A stretch of DNA of 64,000 nucleotides from Prorocentrum cordatum (GCA_963575745.1 CAUYUJ010016061.1:770145-834144); one strand, 5' to 3'; shown: positions 1-12,116, counted from the stretch's first letter. Notes: generated by a model from the sequence alone, not told the origin. A program made the numbers and translations.

Positions 1-560
1 CAAAGTGAAGGGGCTTCCCATCGATTCAATTACGACGTTGATCAATTCCATTGTCCGGTATCGTCTCTGGGAAGCCGTCGTATTTGCCCCCCTCCCCCCG
101 GGACCCCTCCCCAGGGCGCGGGAGGGATCAAAGGGAAGGTGCTTCCCTTTGAATCAATCAATTACGACGTTGATCAATTGCACTGCCTGGGATCGCCCAA
201 GAAGGGCCGTCGCATTTGCCCCCCCAGGACACACACACACACCGGCGGGGGAGGGATCAAAGGCAAGGGGCTTCCATCAGATTCGACTACGACGTTGGTC
301 AATCTCGCTGTCCGGAATCGTCTCAGGGAAGCCGTCGTATTTGCCCCCCCCCTCCCCCCCCGGGACCCCCCCCCTCTGGCAGGGGAGGGATCAAAGGGAA
401 GGGGCTTCCTTTCGACTCAATTACGACGCTGATCAATTGCCTTGCCTGGGATCGCTCCAGGGAGGGATCAGAGGGAAGGGGCTTCCCTTCGATTCAATTA
501 CGACGTCGCTCAATTTCGCTATGGCTGTGGCCGGCGCGCTGGGGGAGGAGAGCTTGGAAA
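1..560. repeat. ~130-bp tandem repeat, about five units
   Basis: The core TTCAATTACGACG recurs with its ACGACG at 32, 164, 289, 423 and 500, a spacing of 132, 125, 134 and 77 bp. Each unit also carries GGGATCAAAGGGAAGGGGCTTCC and a C-rich stretch. The last unit is shortened and the array is cut by the window edge. No coding signal. Confidence 0.85.
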
Positions 561-1133
561 GGGAGGGGGAGACAGCGACCACGACGAACGAACGACGGCA
601 ATGACGACACGAACAGAGAAGCCCCTCACACACGCCGACAGGATCCGCGGATTTTTTGTACAACGATATCCGAGCTAAGCCCAATCGAATGCATCGGCCC
701 TTGAGCTAGACGAGGCGAGAGACCTTGCAGCAGCGGTACGCCACCAGCTGTTCAGGCAATCGCAACATGACCTGTTCGCCGAGGCCACGCGGCAGGTAGG
801 ATGAGCACAGATGAGGACGGGAAGGGGCGAAGGGAGGAAGGCGGGGGTCCCATCTGCGTAAAACAAATGCTTGGGAGCTCATCACACCTTCTGCATGATT
901 CCTCCGAGCCGCATCCTCCTCCGCTCCTCATAAGCCTTATCATCCCCCCCTCCCTCGTCATCGCCATCGCCCCGTAGAGTCCCCATCATGATATCATCTT
1001 TGCAGTAGCCATGACAATCACGAACATAATCATGTTCATCCGCCACCGCAGCATCCCCACCACAATCATACAATGATCATTAACCACATCGCCATCACCA
1101 TCCCATTTCACGACCTCCACACCGCAGCAGCAG
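561..1133. other. No gene seen
   Basis: Mixed-composition sequence with only short open frames on either strand. Nothing recognisable; it links the ~130-bp array to the triplet repeats that follow. Confidence 0.5.
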
Positions 1134-1145
1134 CATCATCATCAG

Positions 1146-1183
<38 letters not shown>

Positions 1184-1190
1184 GCGTCAT
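1134..1190. repeat. (TCA)n microsatellite
   Basis: Near-uninterrupted TCA triplets. They generate open frames of Ser, His or Met runs that should not be taken as genes. Confidence 0.9.
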
Positions 1191-1299
1191 CGCCACTATG
1201 TGTAACCATCGACCAAAGCCTGGTTCAAGCCGTCTTGGCTCGAGCACGCCCCTGGTCCAGGTACGCGCCGAGCCCGGTCCACGGTCCCCCCACTGCGAT

Positions 1300-2010
1300 G
1301 GCTCCCTGCGCCAGAGGCCTTGGCGCCGCCCTGCGGCGGCGCCAGCGCCTGGCCGCCGCCGCCCGCGACGGGCCGCCCGGCCTGGGCCCGCCCCTTGCTG
1401 CTTCTGCTGCTGCTGCCGCCGCCGCCGCCTCCCCCCCAGAGGCCGGCGCGCGGGAGGCAGCGGCCGCCGGCGGCGGCTCGGCCGCCTCGGCCGCGGCTGC
1501 CCCAGCTGCTGCTGACGTTTCTGCCGCTGCCGCCTCCCCCCCGGAGGCTGGCGCGCGCGCGGCGACGGGCGGCGGCGGCGCCCCGACCGCCCCTGCTGCT
1601 ACTGACGCTGCTGCCGCTGCCGCTGCCGCTTCCACACCCGAAGCCAGCGCGCGATCGGCGGCGGCTGGCGGCGGTGCCGCGGCTGCCCCGCCCTCGACCG
1701 CCCCTGCTGCTACTGGCGCTACCGCCGCCGCTGGCGCCCTGCCTGCGGCGGCGGCCTGCAACGACTGCCGGCCCCCCATCGCGCTCGCCGCCGCTGCTGC
1801 GGCCGCCGCCGCCGCGACCGCCTCCCGGGGCCCCGGGCTGAGGCGGCCCTTGCCGGCCTGGCGGCCGCCTTTGCTGCCACCGCGCCGGCCGGCGCGGCTT
1901 CGCTGGCTGCAGCCTCAGCTGCTGCCGCGGCCGCCGCCGCTGCTGCTGCCGGTACCCCGCCGGCGGCGGCGGCTGAGGGCGCACGGTTCGGCATCGCGGC
2001 GGCGCCTTTA
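1300..2010. repeat. GCC/GCT-rich low-complexity block
   Basis: About 700 bp of interspersed GCC, GCT and CCG triplets. It is open in several frames on both strands (poly-Ala, Pro/Arg or Gly/Arg products). Openness in many frames at once is what a stop-poor GC-rich sequence gives, so no CDS is called. Confidence 0.7.
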
Positions 2011-3056
2011 TGCGCGGCCGAACGCACGCCCACACTTGGACACGGAGCCACACTTGCGGCTGAGGGCACACCCGAGCTCACGCCCACTCGCGCGGAGGTG
2101 GAGGGGGAGGTGGAAGAGGGAGGAGGACCCCAGAGGACCCCCGAAGAAAGGACAGTCCGCCCCGCCGGTAAACCATCCATCGACTTGGATCCGGCGCCGC
2201 CAGGAGAGCCGTTCGCCGCCGCAGTTTCGTCTGCACACCCGCACCTGGAAACGACGACGACGACGATGACGGCACTACTCTCGGAGAAACGACAGTCCAT
2301 CCCGTCGTTGCCCCAGCCGCTGTCCGTGACCCGCTGCCTCCAGAAGAACTGGTTGTCGCTCCTGTTTCGTCGTCCACTGCTGCCTCTCACTCCTGTCCGC
2401 GCCTTCGGGTCGGTGTCGCGACGGCGGCGTCCACCGCGACAGAAGGAGGGGGGAGGAGGGAGGAGCCCCTGGACGCCCTCTGCCCGCGTCAGGTCCGTCG
2501 GGGCCAGGCGCGGAGCACGGCGCAACATCTCACGCGCAAGCTGCCACATTCCGCGGCGCCCCTGATATGTGCGATGGTGGGGAGGAAGGGGAGGAAGAGG
2601 AAGGAGACCCTGCTGGCCCCCTGCCCACCTGGGTTACATCGGGGGCCCGCGTGGAACACGACGCCAACTCACACCTGCAAGATGCCGCAGTATGTGGCGA
2701 ACCAGTGACGGGTGGGGGAGGAAGGGGGACTGACAGGTTTGCGCCTCCATGGAGGTCCTCTGCTGGCGTCGAGCCCGTCGGTGCCCGGCGCCGCGCACGG
2801 CCAGCTAACGACCGCCGCGGCCCACGGCCACCCTGGAGACGCCCCGCGCGAGGAGCACCCCAGCCCCAACCAGCCCCCCCCCCCACACACACCCCGCCTG
2901 GCATCGGGCCCGTCGGGCCTGGCGTCAACCACGTCGATCTACAAGTTGCTGCATTCCGTGGCGGGGGTATGGGGGCCCCCACACCAGTTCTACGCACCTC
3001 CCGCGCTCTTTCTCGCCCCTCAGGTCCCCCTTCAGTTCAGGTGGTTTCAACTGGCG
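2011..3056. other. GC-rich spacer, no supported gene
   Basis: Open frames run through, but none shows a known domain or consistent codon bias. A short peptide string EKRQSIP near 2,285 recurs near 28,655, which suggests shared repeat ancestry rather than a gene. Confidence 0.4.
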
Positions 3057-3057
3057 G

Positions 3058-3089
3058 CTGCGACGACGACGACGACGACGACGACGACC

Positions 3090-3170
<81 letters not shown>
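3058..3170. repeat. (GAC)n microsatellite
   Basis: About 37 GAC/ACG triplets with one interruption near 3,087. Read in the + direction it is poly-Asp or poly-Thr or poly-Arg, and on the other strand poly-Val, Ser or Arg. Confidence 0.95.
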
Positions 3171-3705
3171 TGGCCATGCAGGATGCTGGACCGGCCCCTG
3201 CACCCGTTTGCGGCGCCGCCCCGCCACCTGCACCGCCCCCCGACGCCGTGGCCGCGCACGCAACTAGGGGCCACGCCGCCGCAGGAGAGGGAGGGGCACC
3301 CTCCGCCCCCCCACCACCGCGGCCCTGGCTGGCCCCCCCGCGGGAGCAGCGATTCCTGCAGGCCCTCTCGAGGGCCCAGCTGTTGCCTGCACTGGGTGGG
3401 GACAAGACACAGCCCCAGGCGCAGGGGGAGACGGGCAGGCCAGGGACCCTGGGCCACGGATCGACACGAGCGGCACGTGGACCGAAGCACACGTCGCGCG
3501 AGGCCCTGCGACAATTGACGAGTCAAACCGTGCCCTGGGTTTCCCCTTGGGAGGCCCCACATGGGCCCGCCTTGCTCTGCAGGTCCCGATCCCGGCCCCA
3601 GGAGGCTCGCACCCTGACTCGATCTCTCCTTGCGCCCCCGAGCAGAGCAGCAATCGCGACGCCGTTCCCTCCGATCCCCCTCCCCCATGGCACGCGTCTG
3701 AGCTT
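3171..3705. other. GC-rich spacer, no supported gene
   Basis: Continuation of the stop-poor GC-rich block. No domain recognised. Confidence 0.4.
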
Positions 3706-3820
3706 CGTCGCCATGCTGCGGACCCGCTACGAAAAGCGCCAGTCCACTGGAGGTGCGCTGGCCCGCGCCCCTGGCACTGGCGCTCCTGGACCGTGGAAAC
3801 GCGCTACTCCCGACAGGCCA
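3706..3820 (+). repeat. 115-bp segment repeated in inverse at 27,621-27,732
   Basis: Starts CGTCGCCATGCTGCGGACC. The reverse complement of 27,621-27,732 aligns along the whole segment with roughly three quarters identity by eye. Both copies read in the same frame as VAxLRTRYE(K/R), then TG(A/T)PGP, with one 3-nt gap. This could be a decayed coding repeat or a dispersed repeat; function unknown. Confidence 0.6.
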
Positions 3821-4862
3821 AATCTGGGCGGAGCCGACACGGAGCCGCCGCCTCCGCCCCCCCCGCCACTGCGCGCCTCCGCGCCGTGCGGCTCGTTGCC
3901 TGGGTCGCGCGCTGTCTCTCGGGGCGGTGCGTGACCTTGTTTCTATTGACCTGCTGCAGCGATCAGGTGCGTTCCCCCGCCGCGCCTCGCTGCTGCCTCC
4001 CTCCTCACCCCGCCCCCTCGCGTTCCATCGCAGCGCGGCAGCTGGCGCCCCCCTGGCGCCCGCCAGTGCCCTCCCCCGCTCCGCGCCCTTCGCTTCCTGG
4101 ACTGGCCCCACGCTCTCGCGGTGCAGTCCGCCCACGGGCCTGGCAACCTTGGTCGCCGCATTGGCCTTCGCTGCTACTGGCACTGCCGTCTCTGGCGGCC
4201 CGCGCCCCGGCCGCCTGCTGCCTCGCCTGAGGCGTTCGCAGCCGCGCCCCCCTGGCCCAGCTGCTGCCCCTCGCGCCGCCCTGGACACCCTGCCGAACCG
4301 CTGGCTTCGCAGTTGCACGAGTGCTCTTGACATCGCACGATTTAAGGAACAATGATCGACAGCGTTTTGCTTGCGGATGCCCCTGGGCGCCTGTAGTTTC
4401 GCACTGCTCCCCTTTGCCCTGCCACGCGCCTCCGGCCCTGGCCCGCCCAGCGCGCGCCCCCAGGTTCCTTGGTCGCCGCCGCTGGTGCCGCCCCGACCCG
4501 CTCACGGTGGAATTTTTCTGCCTCTGAACGCCCCCCCCTCCTCCCCTTCCGCCCGCGGCCCCTTCGTCCTCCTTCCGTTCTCGCACGCTGGACGATTAGC
4601 TTAATAGCGCCCCTGCCTCGCTCTTTCGCTGGCGCGGATTGCCCCGCCTTGCCGCCGACGAAAAAAGTAAACATCGCTATCGTCATCCGAATTACCATCT
4701 TTAGCCTCCTCAGCATCATCACCAGCGCCGTCACCATAATTTTCAAAGCTGTCATCTTAACCCCAGCCATTCGCTTCATCATGCGATGACTCATCGTGCG
4801 TGGACGCCGCGGCGTCCTCCTCTCACCTCTCGTGGCCCTCTTCCCGTCCTCCTTGTCATCCT
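3821..4862. other. GC-rich spacer, no supported gene
   Basis: No recognisable gene or strong repeat. The segment 4,660-4,790 is noticeably less GC-rich. Confidence 0.4.
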
Positions 4863-4865
4863 ATG

Positions 4866-4893
4866 TTTTGACGCTTCGCGTATCCCCACCAGC
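4866..4893. repeat. GTAT..CACCAG box
   Basis: Contains GACGCTTCGCGTAT followed by CCCCACCAGC. The same box recurs at about 10,985, 11,069, 11,351, 12,117, 48,113, 48,362, 62,275, 62,872 and 62,961, usually next to the CTCTTGG composite repeats. It sits just upstream of the helicase fragment. Confidence 0.6.
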
Positions 4894-4985
4894 GTCGCTG
4901 GAGGTCACATCCAAGTTGCACGCTGGGTACGCTGACCTCTGGGAAGCGTCCCAGGCTGTGGACTATCTACGCCCTAATTCCCGCA

Positions 4986-6506
4986 ATGAATGCGGGCGTC
5001 AAAGTCCGGGCTGTCATCGGCAATCAGCTCCAATGTGCCATCCTGGAGAAAGGGTGGCCCCGGAGCCCCCGAAGCATCAGCGGCTCTCTTCGCCAGACGA
5101 AAGGTCAAGGCAAGGGAAAAGGGAAGACCGAAGGGGGCAAAGGCAAGGGCCTGGGCGCAGCGGACGCTTCCAGACGCCCCTCGGGCCCGGGCGACTTCGC
5201 CAGCGTGTTTGACCAAGCCGAATCATGGCGCACTGGTATCTCCCTGGAGTTCCCTGGCGTGCGACAGTTTGCTGCCGAGTACCTAGCAAGCGGCAGGCTC
5301 GCCCTCTCCAGGATCGACCCCAGCCAAGTCGGAGAAGCTGACATTGTTATCTTCCTAACGACCAGATCGAACAGCAGGCACGTCTGGGGCTTCATGGACA
5401 ACGCCAAAAGGGCGAACGTCGCCATCACTAGAGCGACACGGAACTTCGTGATCATTGGCGACGGGAGGATGTTCACAACGGCCACCTGGTCAAGGCTCCG
5501 AGAGCTCTCCGAGTACGGTCGCTTCGCCAAACTGTGGGCACGGTTTCAGGAGCCGGACCAGAGTGGGCGGCGTAGGACACTCGAGGTCGACGCAGGGTTC
5601 GACCCCATCGCGGATCGCGCCACCTGGGTCCCTGGGCCCCCCCTCTCGCATGCAGGCGACGACGCAATAAAGGGGATTGACAGCGCGATAGAGAATGCTC
5701 GGGCCTCAATGGAAAAGGACTTCGCCGACGAGATCGCAGCCCCACTGGACCCTGAATTCTGCTGGGACGCCCTCGGCGAGGCCATACAGAACAGCCTTCT
5801 AAGGCTGGTAGAGGATCCCGCCCTGGAGGTGGTCCTGCACACAGTCTCTGGCTTACACCCTCACCAGCACCCCATTGCCGACGCCCCGAGAGAACTGGGC
5901 CTGTTCGACCGCAAGGCCTGGAGCCACTTGGGGTTCTGCTACGACGTGGACCCTGGAATTGACGCCAGCAACCTGGTCTACAACATGATGTGGGCTGCTC
6001 TGGCGCGGTCCCCGGGGCTCGGTACACCTCGGGGGGGGAAGAGCCTGGCCGCGCCCATCGACTCGCTCCCTCCCTTGCCCGAGGTGCAGGGCCGCAGCCA
6101 CCGACCGAAGGACGCCAAACGGTGCACCCCGCGCGAGGTCCTACACCAGTTCCCCAAGGCCTGGAGCGCCACTACGGGAAAATGCAAGAGGCACCGCGTG
6201 CACCCTGGGATGCAGAATCTGGCACACCTGCCCCAAACTGGCCAAGCCGGCTCCACGTCGAGGCAGGACCTCCTCAACTGCGACGGGCACCCGCTGGACG
6301 CCCCATCACTCAGAGTCCTCCTGGTCGTCACGATGATCCAGTTGCGCGAGCCTCGCGCCACGCTCTGGTCTGGCCCTTCCCCTACCTTGAGGCAATCGGG
6401 GACATTATGGAAGCAGCGATGGGCATCTGCATACCCTGGCAGAATGTCCACCTGGAGTACAGAACCGCTTTCGCAAATGCCTGGGGTCCCACCCTCAACG
6501 CTCTGA
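4986..6506 (+). pseudogene. SF1 (UPF1-like) helicase C-terminal fragment
   Basis: Unlinked C-terminal piece of a superfamily-1 RNA/DNA helicase. Residues 117-126 (EADIVIFLTT) match the motif V region, and residues 142-152 (RANVAITRATR) followed by NFVIIGD match motif VI of the UPF1/DNA2 group, which contributes to ATP and nucleic-acid contacts. Walker A and B motifs (I and II) are absent, so this cannot be an active helicase. Upstream is a KGKGK-rich linker and then the dispersed GTAT..CACCAG box, so the N-terminal exons are missing or repeat-interrupted. The protein-like frame is convincing to about 6,330; thereafter the coding signal moves to the next frame, which implies a frameshift or unspliced intron. 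The ATG at 4,986 is the first in frame but need not be the real start, because the open frame extends upstream. Confidence 0.6.
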
Positions 6507-7474
6507 CCACCCTACACGGGAAGTTCGAGGACGCCATCAGGCACATCAGCAGGCTTGCCACGTACGCAAACCACCACACCGTCGCTCTCGAGCACAATTG
6601 CCCGCGCACGTGGGCAGAGATGCAGGACAGCAAGTTCCCACTGGAAGCACCCATGAGGGCCTTGGAGGGGCTAGTCCGGCCGGCCAAAGTCACCTCCTTA
6701 GGTGAATTCGAATGCTCCATCTGCGCCCTTCACAAGGAGCTCACCGGGTCGGAGCAGGGCCTCGGGCGCCCCGACTCCATGACAGGATTGCAATACATCG
6801 GGGGCGGCACAGCCATGTCGAAGAAGCGGCTCGACGACGACAGACCGGCTGCCCCCGCTCCCCAGGTGCACTTGAACCCACCAAGGGTGACCGATGAACG
6901 TTTCATCAGCAATCTCAAAGCAGCCCTCATCCACTGCCACGGTAGCGACTGCAACAAGAAAGTGTTCTGGTACTCTGCTGGCACTTGGGAAGATGACGAC
7001 ACAAGGGAGCTCCTGGCGCAGAACCGTGCCCAGGCCTACATGCTGGGCAGGAACTGCAGATGGCTCTGCGAGCGATGCTGGATCGACTCGGTAGAGAAGA
7101 CAGGCATCCCAGCGCCCTATGCCCCGCGCGGCTGCAACTCTGAGAGGTCCATGGCCCTGCGGATCCAGGACCACAAAAACAATTTACAGGGCAAACGGCA
7201 AGACAAGAGGTCTACGGTGCCCTCCTCCCTGGCACGCTTCCCTATCGGGCACGGGCGTTCACTCCTGGCGCCAACCCCAATGTCACTGTGCGACCGTGTC
7301 ATGACGGCCCCCAACGCGTTCAGACCGCGGGCCGCCAACATGACACTCCCCGCACACAAGATGGCTGACGGGAGGCTTGGCCCCGACGCCCACTCCACCG
7401 GCACCTATTCGGCCAGGTGCGACACGTGCCCGCCAGGGGCCCCCTCGTTTGGGGCGCAAAGCATCCCGCCCTAG
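5990..7474 (+). pseudogene. Cys-rich continuation of the helicase gene, interrupted by TAG
   Basis: This frame becomes protein-like from about 6,380 (WPFPYLEAIGDIMEAAM). It carries scattered Cys/His pairs that could bind metal: CSIC near 6,715, HCHGSDC near 6,936-6,956 and CRWLCERCW near 7,056-7,083. No known zinc-finger family matches confidently. It is read two frames away from the helicase piece upstream and is closed by a single TAG at 7,472-7,474; the same frame is open on both sides of that stop. The likeliest reading is one decayed gene: helicase C-terminus, Cys-rich region, then the next segment. An alternative is an unrecognised intron around 6,330-6,380. The initiator at 5,990 is an annotation convenience. 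Confidence 0.45.
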
Positions 7475-7537
7475 GCTGCTTCCTCTGGCGTCCAGAGCCG
7501 GAGGTACCCGTCTGCAGCAGCACCGGTTTCCCCCCTT

Positions 7538-8623
7538 TTGGAGCAGATGCCCGCCCTCTGGACCCAGCGAAAGTGGAACGCTAGCTGGTCCTGCAGGAGG
7601 TGCCTAACATACATCTGGAATGTTGCCCCAGGCACGCTCGACCACATCCTCGACAAGCAGTCATCCGACGTCTACCCCAAGGCACCAGCCAAGCGGGAAA
7701 CCCTGTCTGGCATGGACATCGACAACACCGACATCGCCCTTCACTTCGCCCCTGGCGCCGCCGACGCGACTGCTGAGGACGCATACTCACGTCCAGTGGA
7801 CCGCGCCAACGGGGTGCCTCCCCCCACTGGGGATGAGCACACCTCCCCCAGCGGGCAGCCATGCCGTGAAGGCCCCAGGCCCCGGGACATCGGCGCCTTG
7901 CTCCCAAGTATCCCCCCGCCATCTGGCCCCGCATTACCAACCCGCTCCACAAGTGAGCTGCCCGGGCATGACTCCCAGGGCGCCCTCCGCTCGCTGGTCC
8001 GTTTCTTGCTGGAATGGAACCCGGAGCTCTACAGGCGCTGGGCTGACTACGCACAGGAACACGGGGACGGGATCCTTGGTGATAAGACCCATGAAGAGTC
8101 CTGGCCCCCCAGCAGCCTGAGCCCCTTCCTGGTCAGCATCTACGGGCAAACGATCCCAGCGGAATGGCACCCTGCCGACATCCCTTGGGACGGCCAGAGG
8201 GCAGCGGCCGCCCGGGTCGTCTTCCACCTCTCACAGAATGTCGCGCGCGCGGACAAGTGGCAGGCATATATCGCTAGATTGGGGGAACAGCAAGGCCTCA
8301 ACCCTTTTCGCCATGCGACCAGTACTTTATTAGGATATCTTGCAGACATTGACTCCTCGGCCCTAGCAGGCGGCACCATCAACTCCCTGGCGCAGCAGGG
8401 CCCAGTCCAGACCGCCACTGGCGCAATGAGGCAGGGGGACTCCCCCGCCCCCCCCCGGCGCAGCATTGCTAGACAGCCTCAGCTGGTTAGATGCGCGTGG
8501 GCGACGCACGGGCGCCGCAACCCACGCGCCACCACTTTCGGGCGCCCCGACGGGGCCCGCCCCTCGGCGCCCGACACATCTCACCCCCTTGTGCACCCGA
8601 CTCGTGATTGTAGAGCCCCTTGA
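7538..8623 (+). pseudogene. Distal segment of the same gene, unknown domain
   Basis: In the same frame as the preceding Cys-rich segment, separated only by the TAG at 7,472-7,474 and 21 sense codons. It opens with WSCRRCLTY, a further CxxC pair. A probable folded region follows at about 7,975-8,370 (LVRFLLEWNPELYRRWADYA and later ARVVFHLSQNVARADKWQAYIARLG), with a Pro-rich linker between them. I do not recognise the domain. The GC-rich tail after about 8,440 is low-complexity. No neighbouring operon logic applies in this eukaryote. Confidence 0.4.
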
Positions 8624-10235
8624 CCGCCCTGGCAGCAGCTAGTTTGAAGAAGGCAAACGGCCGTCAGCCGCACCCCTGGCTGCTCCTCCCGAGCGGAACC
8701 GACGAGACCGACACTCCCCCCCTGCCTGGAAGCAGGCGCGGGTAGGGCCCAGCACTGGTCCAAAGGCTGACCACGCCGTCGGCGCTTGGCGGGGGCCCGG
8801 CAGACCCTGGCAGTCGGGCGGCCGCGCGGCAGGAGCGGGACAGCTCCTCGGCGTTGCAGGCGTGCCCATTGGCAAGGGCGAAGCGCGACAGCCTCCGTGG
8901 GACGTCCCTATCCCCTCATAGCAGCCGCAGCTCAGCGATGCCAGCGATGCCGGCAGGCCGCCGACACTGGGACCAGCAGGCCAACAGTAGACAGTGCTAC
9001 CCTGCGGGAAGCTCTGCTCGCACTTTGTCCCGGCAGGGTGGGTGCCCGATGGCAGCACAACCGTGGAAGGATAAATGACCCTACACGTTCCACTGGACGT
9101 GGACTGCCACACGTGCCCGCGCGGCCGTCGGCCGCTCCCTGGGCACGCCCCCCCAGACGTGTACTCCATACGTATCGGTGCGGCCGGCGGCCGCTCCCGG
9201 CTCCCGCCCCTATCCCTTTCTTTATCCTGGTGCCGGTTGTCCCTGGCGGGCCCCTCCACGCAGCCGGCCGGCGATGTCTGTCCCCGCCGCCCCCACCAGT
9301 GGAGGGCCCCACACAGGCAGGGTGGCCTGTCAAGGACCCCGTGACCCTGCATCGCAGCGTGGGCGATCGCCCCTTGGCACTGTCGCCCCGGGCCCCTACT
9401 TCCCCGACCGCGCTGGCGGCGCCCATCCCCGCCAGTCAGGCTTCCTCTCCGCGCAACACGCGGTTCTCTGCGATGCTCACGTCGCGATTGTGCGGCCATG
9501 GGCCGGCCCAAGAGGCGCCATCGCCTTCGGGCCGGTTCATTGCCATTTGCTCGGGACTGGCGTGCCCCACTGGATACGTGCGCGGCGTCTCGGAGTGGCC
9601 CAGCCTTCCGTCGGACGCTGCGCTTCCATCCTCTTTCCGCCCCAGCCGACCTGGCAGGTCTACGCCGTCGACACGGCCCTGGCCATTGGCGCCCCCTGGC
9701 GACTCGACCAGTGCGTACCTAGCCTTTTCCCCTCCACCGTGTCTGCGAGGATCGCACGCGCAGGTTACCCCTACCTGCCCCGACAAGCACCTCCACCGGA
9801 GTGGACCGACGCCGCAGCGCGTGACACAGAATTCCTTCGCATTTTGCCACAGGGCTGCACGATGCCCGAGCTTCCCTGGGCGTTGCAGTTCAGCCAGCCA
9901 CCCCCCCGCCGCCGCTGCCGCAGCTGCTGCTTTTGCGGCTGGCCCAGCCGGCTCGTGCTGCGCCATGCAGCTAATTAGGTTTGCCCGTCGGCCCGGACAC
10001 CCTGTTCGCCGCCTGCGCTCTTCGCCGGCGGCCGCGACCAACGCGGGGAGTCGGTCAATCAGGGGCGGCAGGACGCGCGCAGTTGCGCAGCCGTCTTCGG
10101 GAGAAAAACGATCACAAATGGCTTCCCGCATTGACGCTTAAGATGGAAATCAGTGCAAGCTACGATAGTGTTTTGATGAGGGGTGACTCGCAATGGCTGC
10201 TGCACTGATGTGTATCTTAAACTCGCGTGCGCTTC
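8624..10235. other. GC-rich spacer, no supported gene
   Basis: Open in several frames on both strands from base composition alone. No domain or clear repeat. Ends in lower-GC sequence just before the CTCTTGG repeat. Confidence 0.4.
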
Positions 10236-10239
10236 GAAA

Positions 10240-10572
10240 CTTGGAGCCCTCTTGGGGCTCTCTTGGGGTTTTTCTCGGGCCCCTCTCGGGGCCCTCCTGG
10301 AGCTCTTTATTAGGGCACTCTTGAGGTTATCTTAGGTCCTTCCTCTTAGGGGCCGTCTTGGACCCTATCGCTAAAAAAGATGGGGGTCCTGAGTTCCTGC
10401 CCCCCCTTCGGAGGCTGAACAGTGCCCTCTTGGGGCTCTCTTGGCCCGCTCTTGGAGCGCTCTTGGGGCCGTTCTGGGGCCCTCTTGGGCCCCTCCTGGG
10501 GCTATATTGGGCTGTCTTGGGGCCATCTTGAGGCCTCAAGAGCCCATCGGAGGCGAAAAAGCGAGACGAGAG

Positions 10573-10623
<51 letters not shown>

Positions 10624-10985
10624 ACATAGATGTCCCCACGGTGTTTGACAAATGTTGGCCTATTGGGGGAGTCCTCGGAGGGCTCGGAGGGCACTTGAAA
10701 CCGTCTTAGGGGCCGTCTTGAGGCCTCTTGGATGCGCGTCGGAGGCTATCTTGAGCCATCTACCGCTATCTTGGGCCATCTTGGAGGCCATCTCGCACTC
10801 TCTGAAGCCCTCTTGGAGCCATCTTGGACCAAAAAGGACCCTCTGGCACATCGCGGGGGAGCCCGTCCAGACGCAGGGAGGGGGGGGGGGGGGGGGAAAG
10901 GCAAACCACCCGAGCAGGGAAAGGAAGGAGGTTGGAAAAGGAAACGCCCTAGACCATCTGCGCCCAGAGGTCTGGTGGGATTCTT
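10240..10985 (+). repeat. CTCTTGG composite repeat, copy 1
   Basis: Modular: a degenerate ~11-bp minisatellite of CTCTTGGGGCN type (10,240-10,340), a CGGAGG-containing spacer, a second array (10,425-10,540), ATCGGAGGCGAAAA, an A-tract, a third array (10,660-10,850), a G-run, an AGCAGGGAAAGGA stretch, and the end box CGCCCAGAGGTCTGGTGGGATT. The same order recurs at 12.1-12.96, 48.1-49.94 and 62.96-63.99 kb. Confidence 0.75.
10573..10622 (+). repeat. A50 homopolymer inside composite repeat
   Basis: Fifty consecutive A. At the same relative place the other copies have only short A-runs (12,599 and 63,659), so this is a local expansion, not a retrogene poly(A) tail. Confidence 0.85.
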
Positions 10986-12115
10986 GACGCTTCGCGTATA
11001 CTCACCACTTGTCGTGATCCGTAGCGCTTCTGACTCCGCTAGCGCCTTCGCTAGCGGACGCGACCGAAAAACGTATACTCAACAGCAGACTGACTTGCTG
11101 CTGTGCACACGGCAGCTCCCCTCAGCTCAGCCCCGGCAGCCCCCCCTCTGAGGCTTCGGCCGCGCTTAGTTGTCGCCTCGCCCGTCGCTCTGTTGTTTTT
11201 TTCCCCGCGTTTATCTTGCCTTTTCCGCCTCGGCCTCTTGCATGCGCACTCTGGCAGTACTGTGCCCCTGTTCTACTGTTAATAAGTTTGCGGCGCGTAC
11301 CCGCTTCGACTTGACACGCCGCCGGCGCTTCCGCCCGCGGCCGTTGACTAAAAAGTATACTCACCAGCGGACGTTCCCAGTTCGCTTCTGGCGTTTGCCA
11401 CGCTAATGCAGCTGTTTTGGGTGAGGTGCTTAGCCTTGCTATCGGCAGTTCACTTGGCAGTTCTATGCGTGCTGTCATCCCGTACAGGCGTTCGATTTCG
11501 ACCTTATCAGTCGTATTCCTGATTGGCAGCATCAGGCGTGCGGCCGATCCGTTCAGGTTTTCGGTGTCGATCCCTTCCATCGTTTTCCTGGGTGGTTCTT
11601 CCTCTCGTCCTCGGAGAGGGGATTGCCCCGGATCTTTTCTCTCAGGAGTGAGTGTGCGACTTCGGTGGCGCCACTTGTACTGGTTCCTGGTCAGTGACGT
11701 ATTCCTGGCAATTTGTGTTAGCATTACCTCCTGGAGCGCATTGCAGCGAGCTGCCCCCTTTTCAGGGGCTGTGTGCATGGATCCCTCGTGCGGTTTTCCC
11801 GACACGCCCTCAGCGGTCACTTGTCAGCTTCGTTGTCTGTGACCTTGCCGCGCCATTTTGGTTGCGTATAGCTCCTTGGTTCAATTTGTGCAGCGGCACT
11901 GCCCCCGGATGCTGGCCCTGGTTGCAGCTTGCATCGCCCGTCGGCAAGGTTTCGGGCCCTGCCCCGCTTCCTGGCACCACCTCGCGCAGCCCGGCAGCTT
12001 AGACAGCTTAGGCAGCTTAGGTTCGGACGTCGGTCCCCGTGCGCTGGGCAATTAGGTTCGCGCGTAGCCCGCCCGACCTCTGACGTTGCTGGCGCGATCG
12101 CCTGCGGCCGCGACG
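10986..12115. repeat. Linker region with repeated GTAT..CACCAG boxes
   Basis: Boxes at 10,986, 11,069 and 11,351 each read AAAAA or TTCGC, then GTAT, then ACTCA(C/A)CAG. A perfect 9-bp-arm palindrome (CCGCTAGCG, loop CCTT) lies at 11,036-11,057. Resembles the box-bearing linker at 62.27-62.96 kb. No gene recognised. Confidence 0.5.
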
Positions 12116-12116
12116 G

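Noticed and set aside
1073-2269. Ala/Pro-rich open frame
   Set aside because: GCC/GCT triplet low complexity, open in several frames and both strands.
2567-3934. Plus-strand open frame of 455 codons with poly-Asp
   Set aside because: Built around a (GAC)n microsatellite and GC-rich flanks; other frames on both strands are equally open and no family matches.
10573-10622. A50 as a poly(A) tail of a retrogene
   Set aside because: It lies inside the CTCTTGG composite repeat, and the other copies have short A-runs at the same place.
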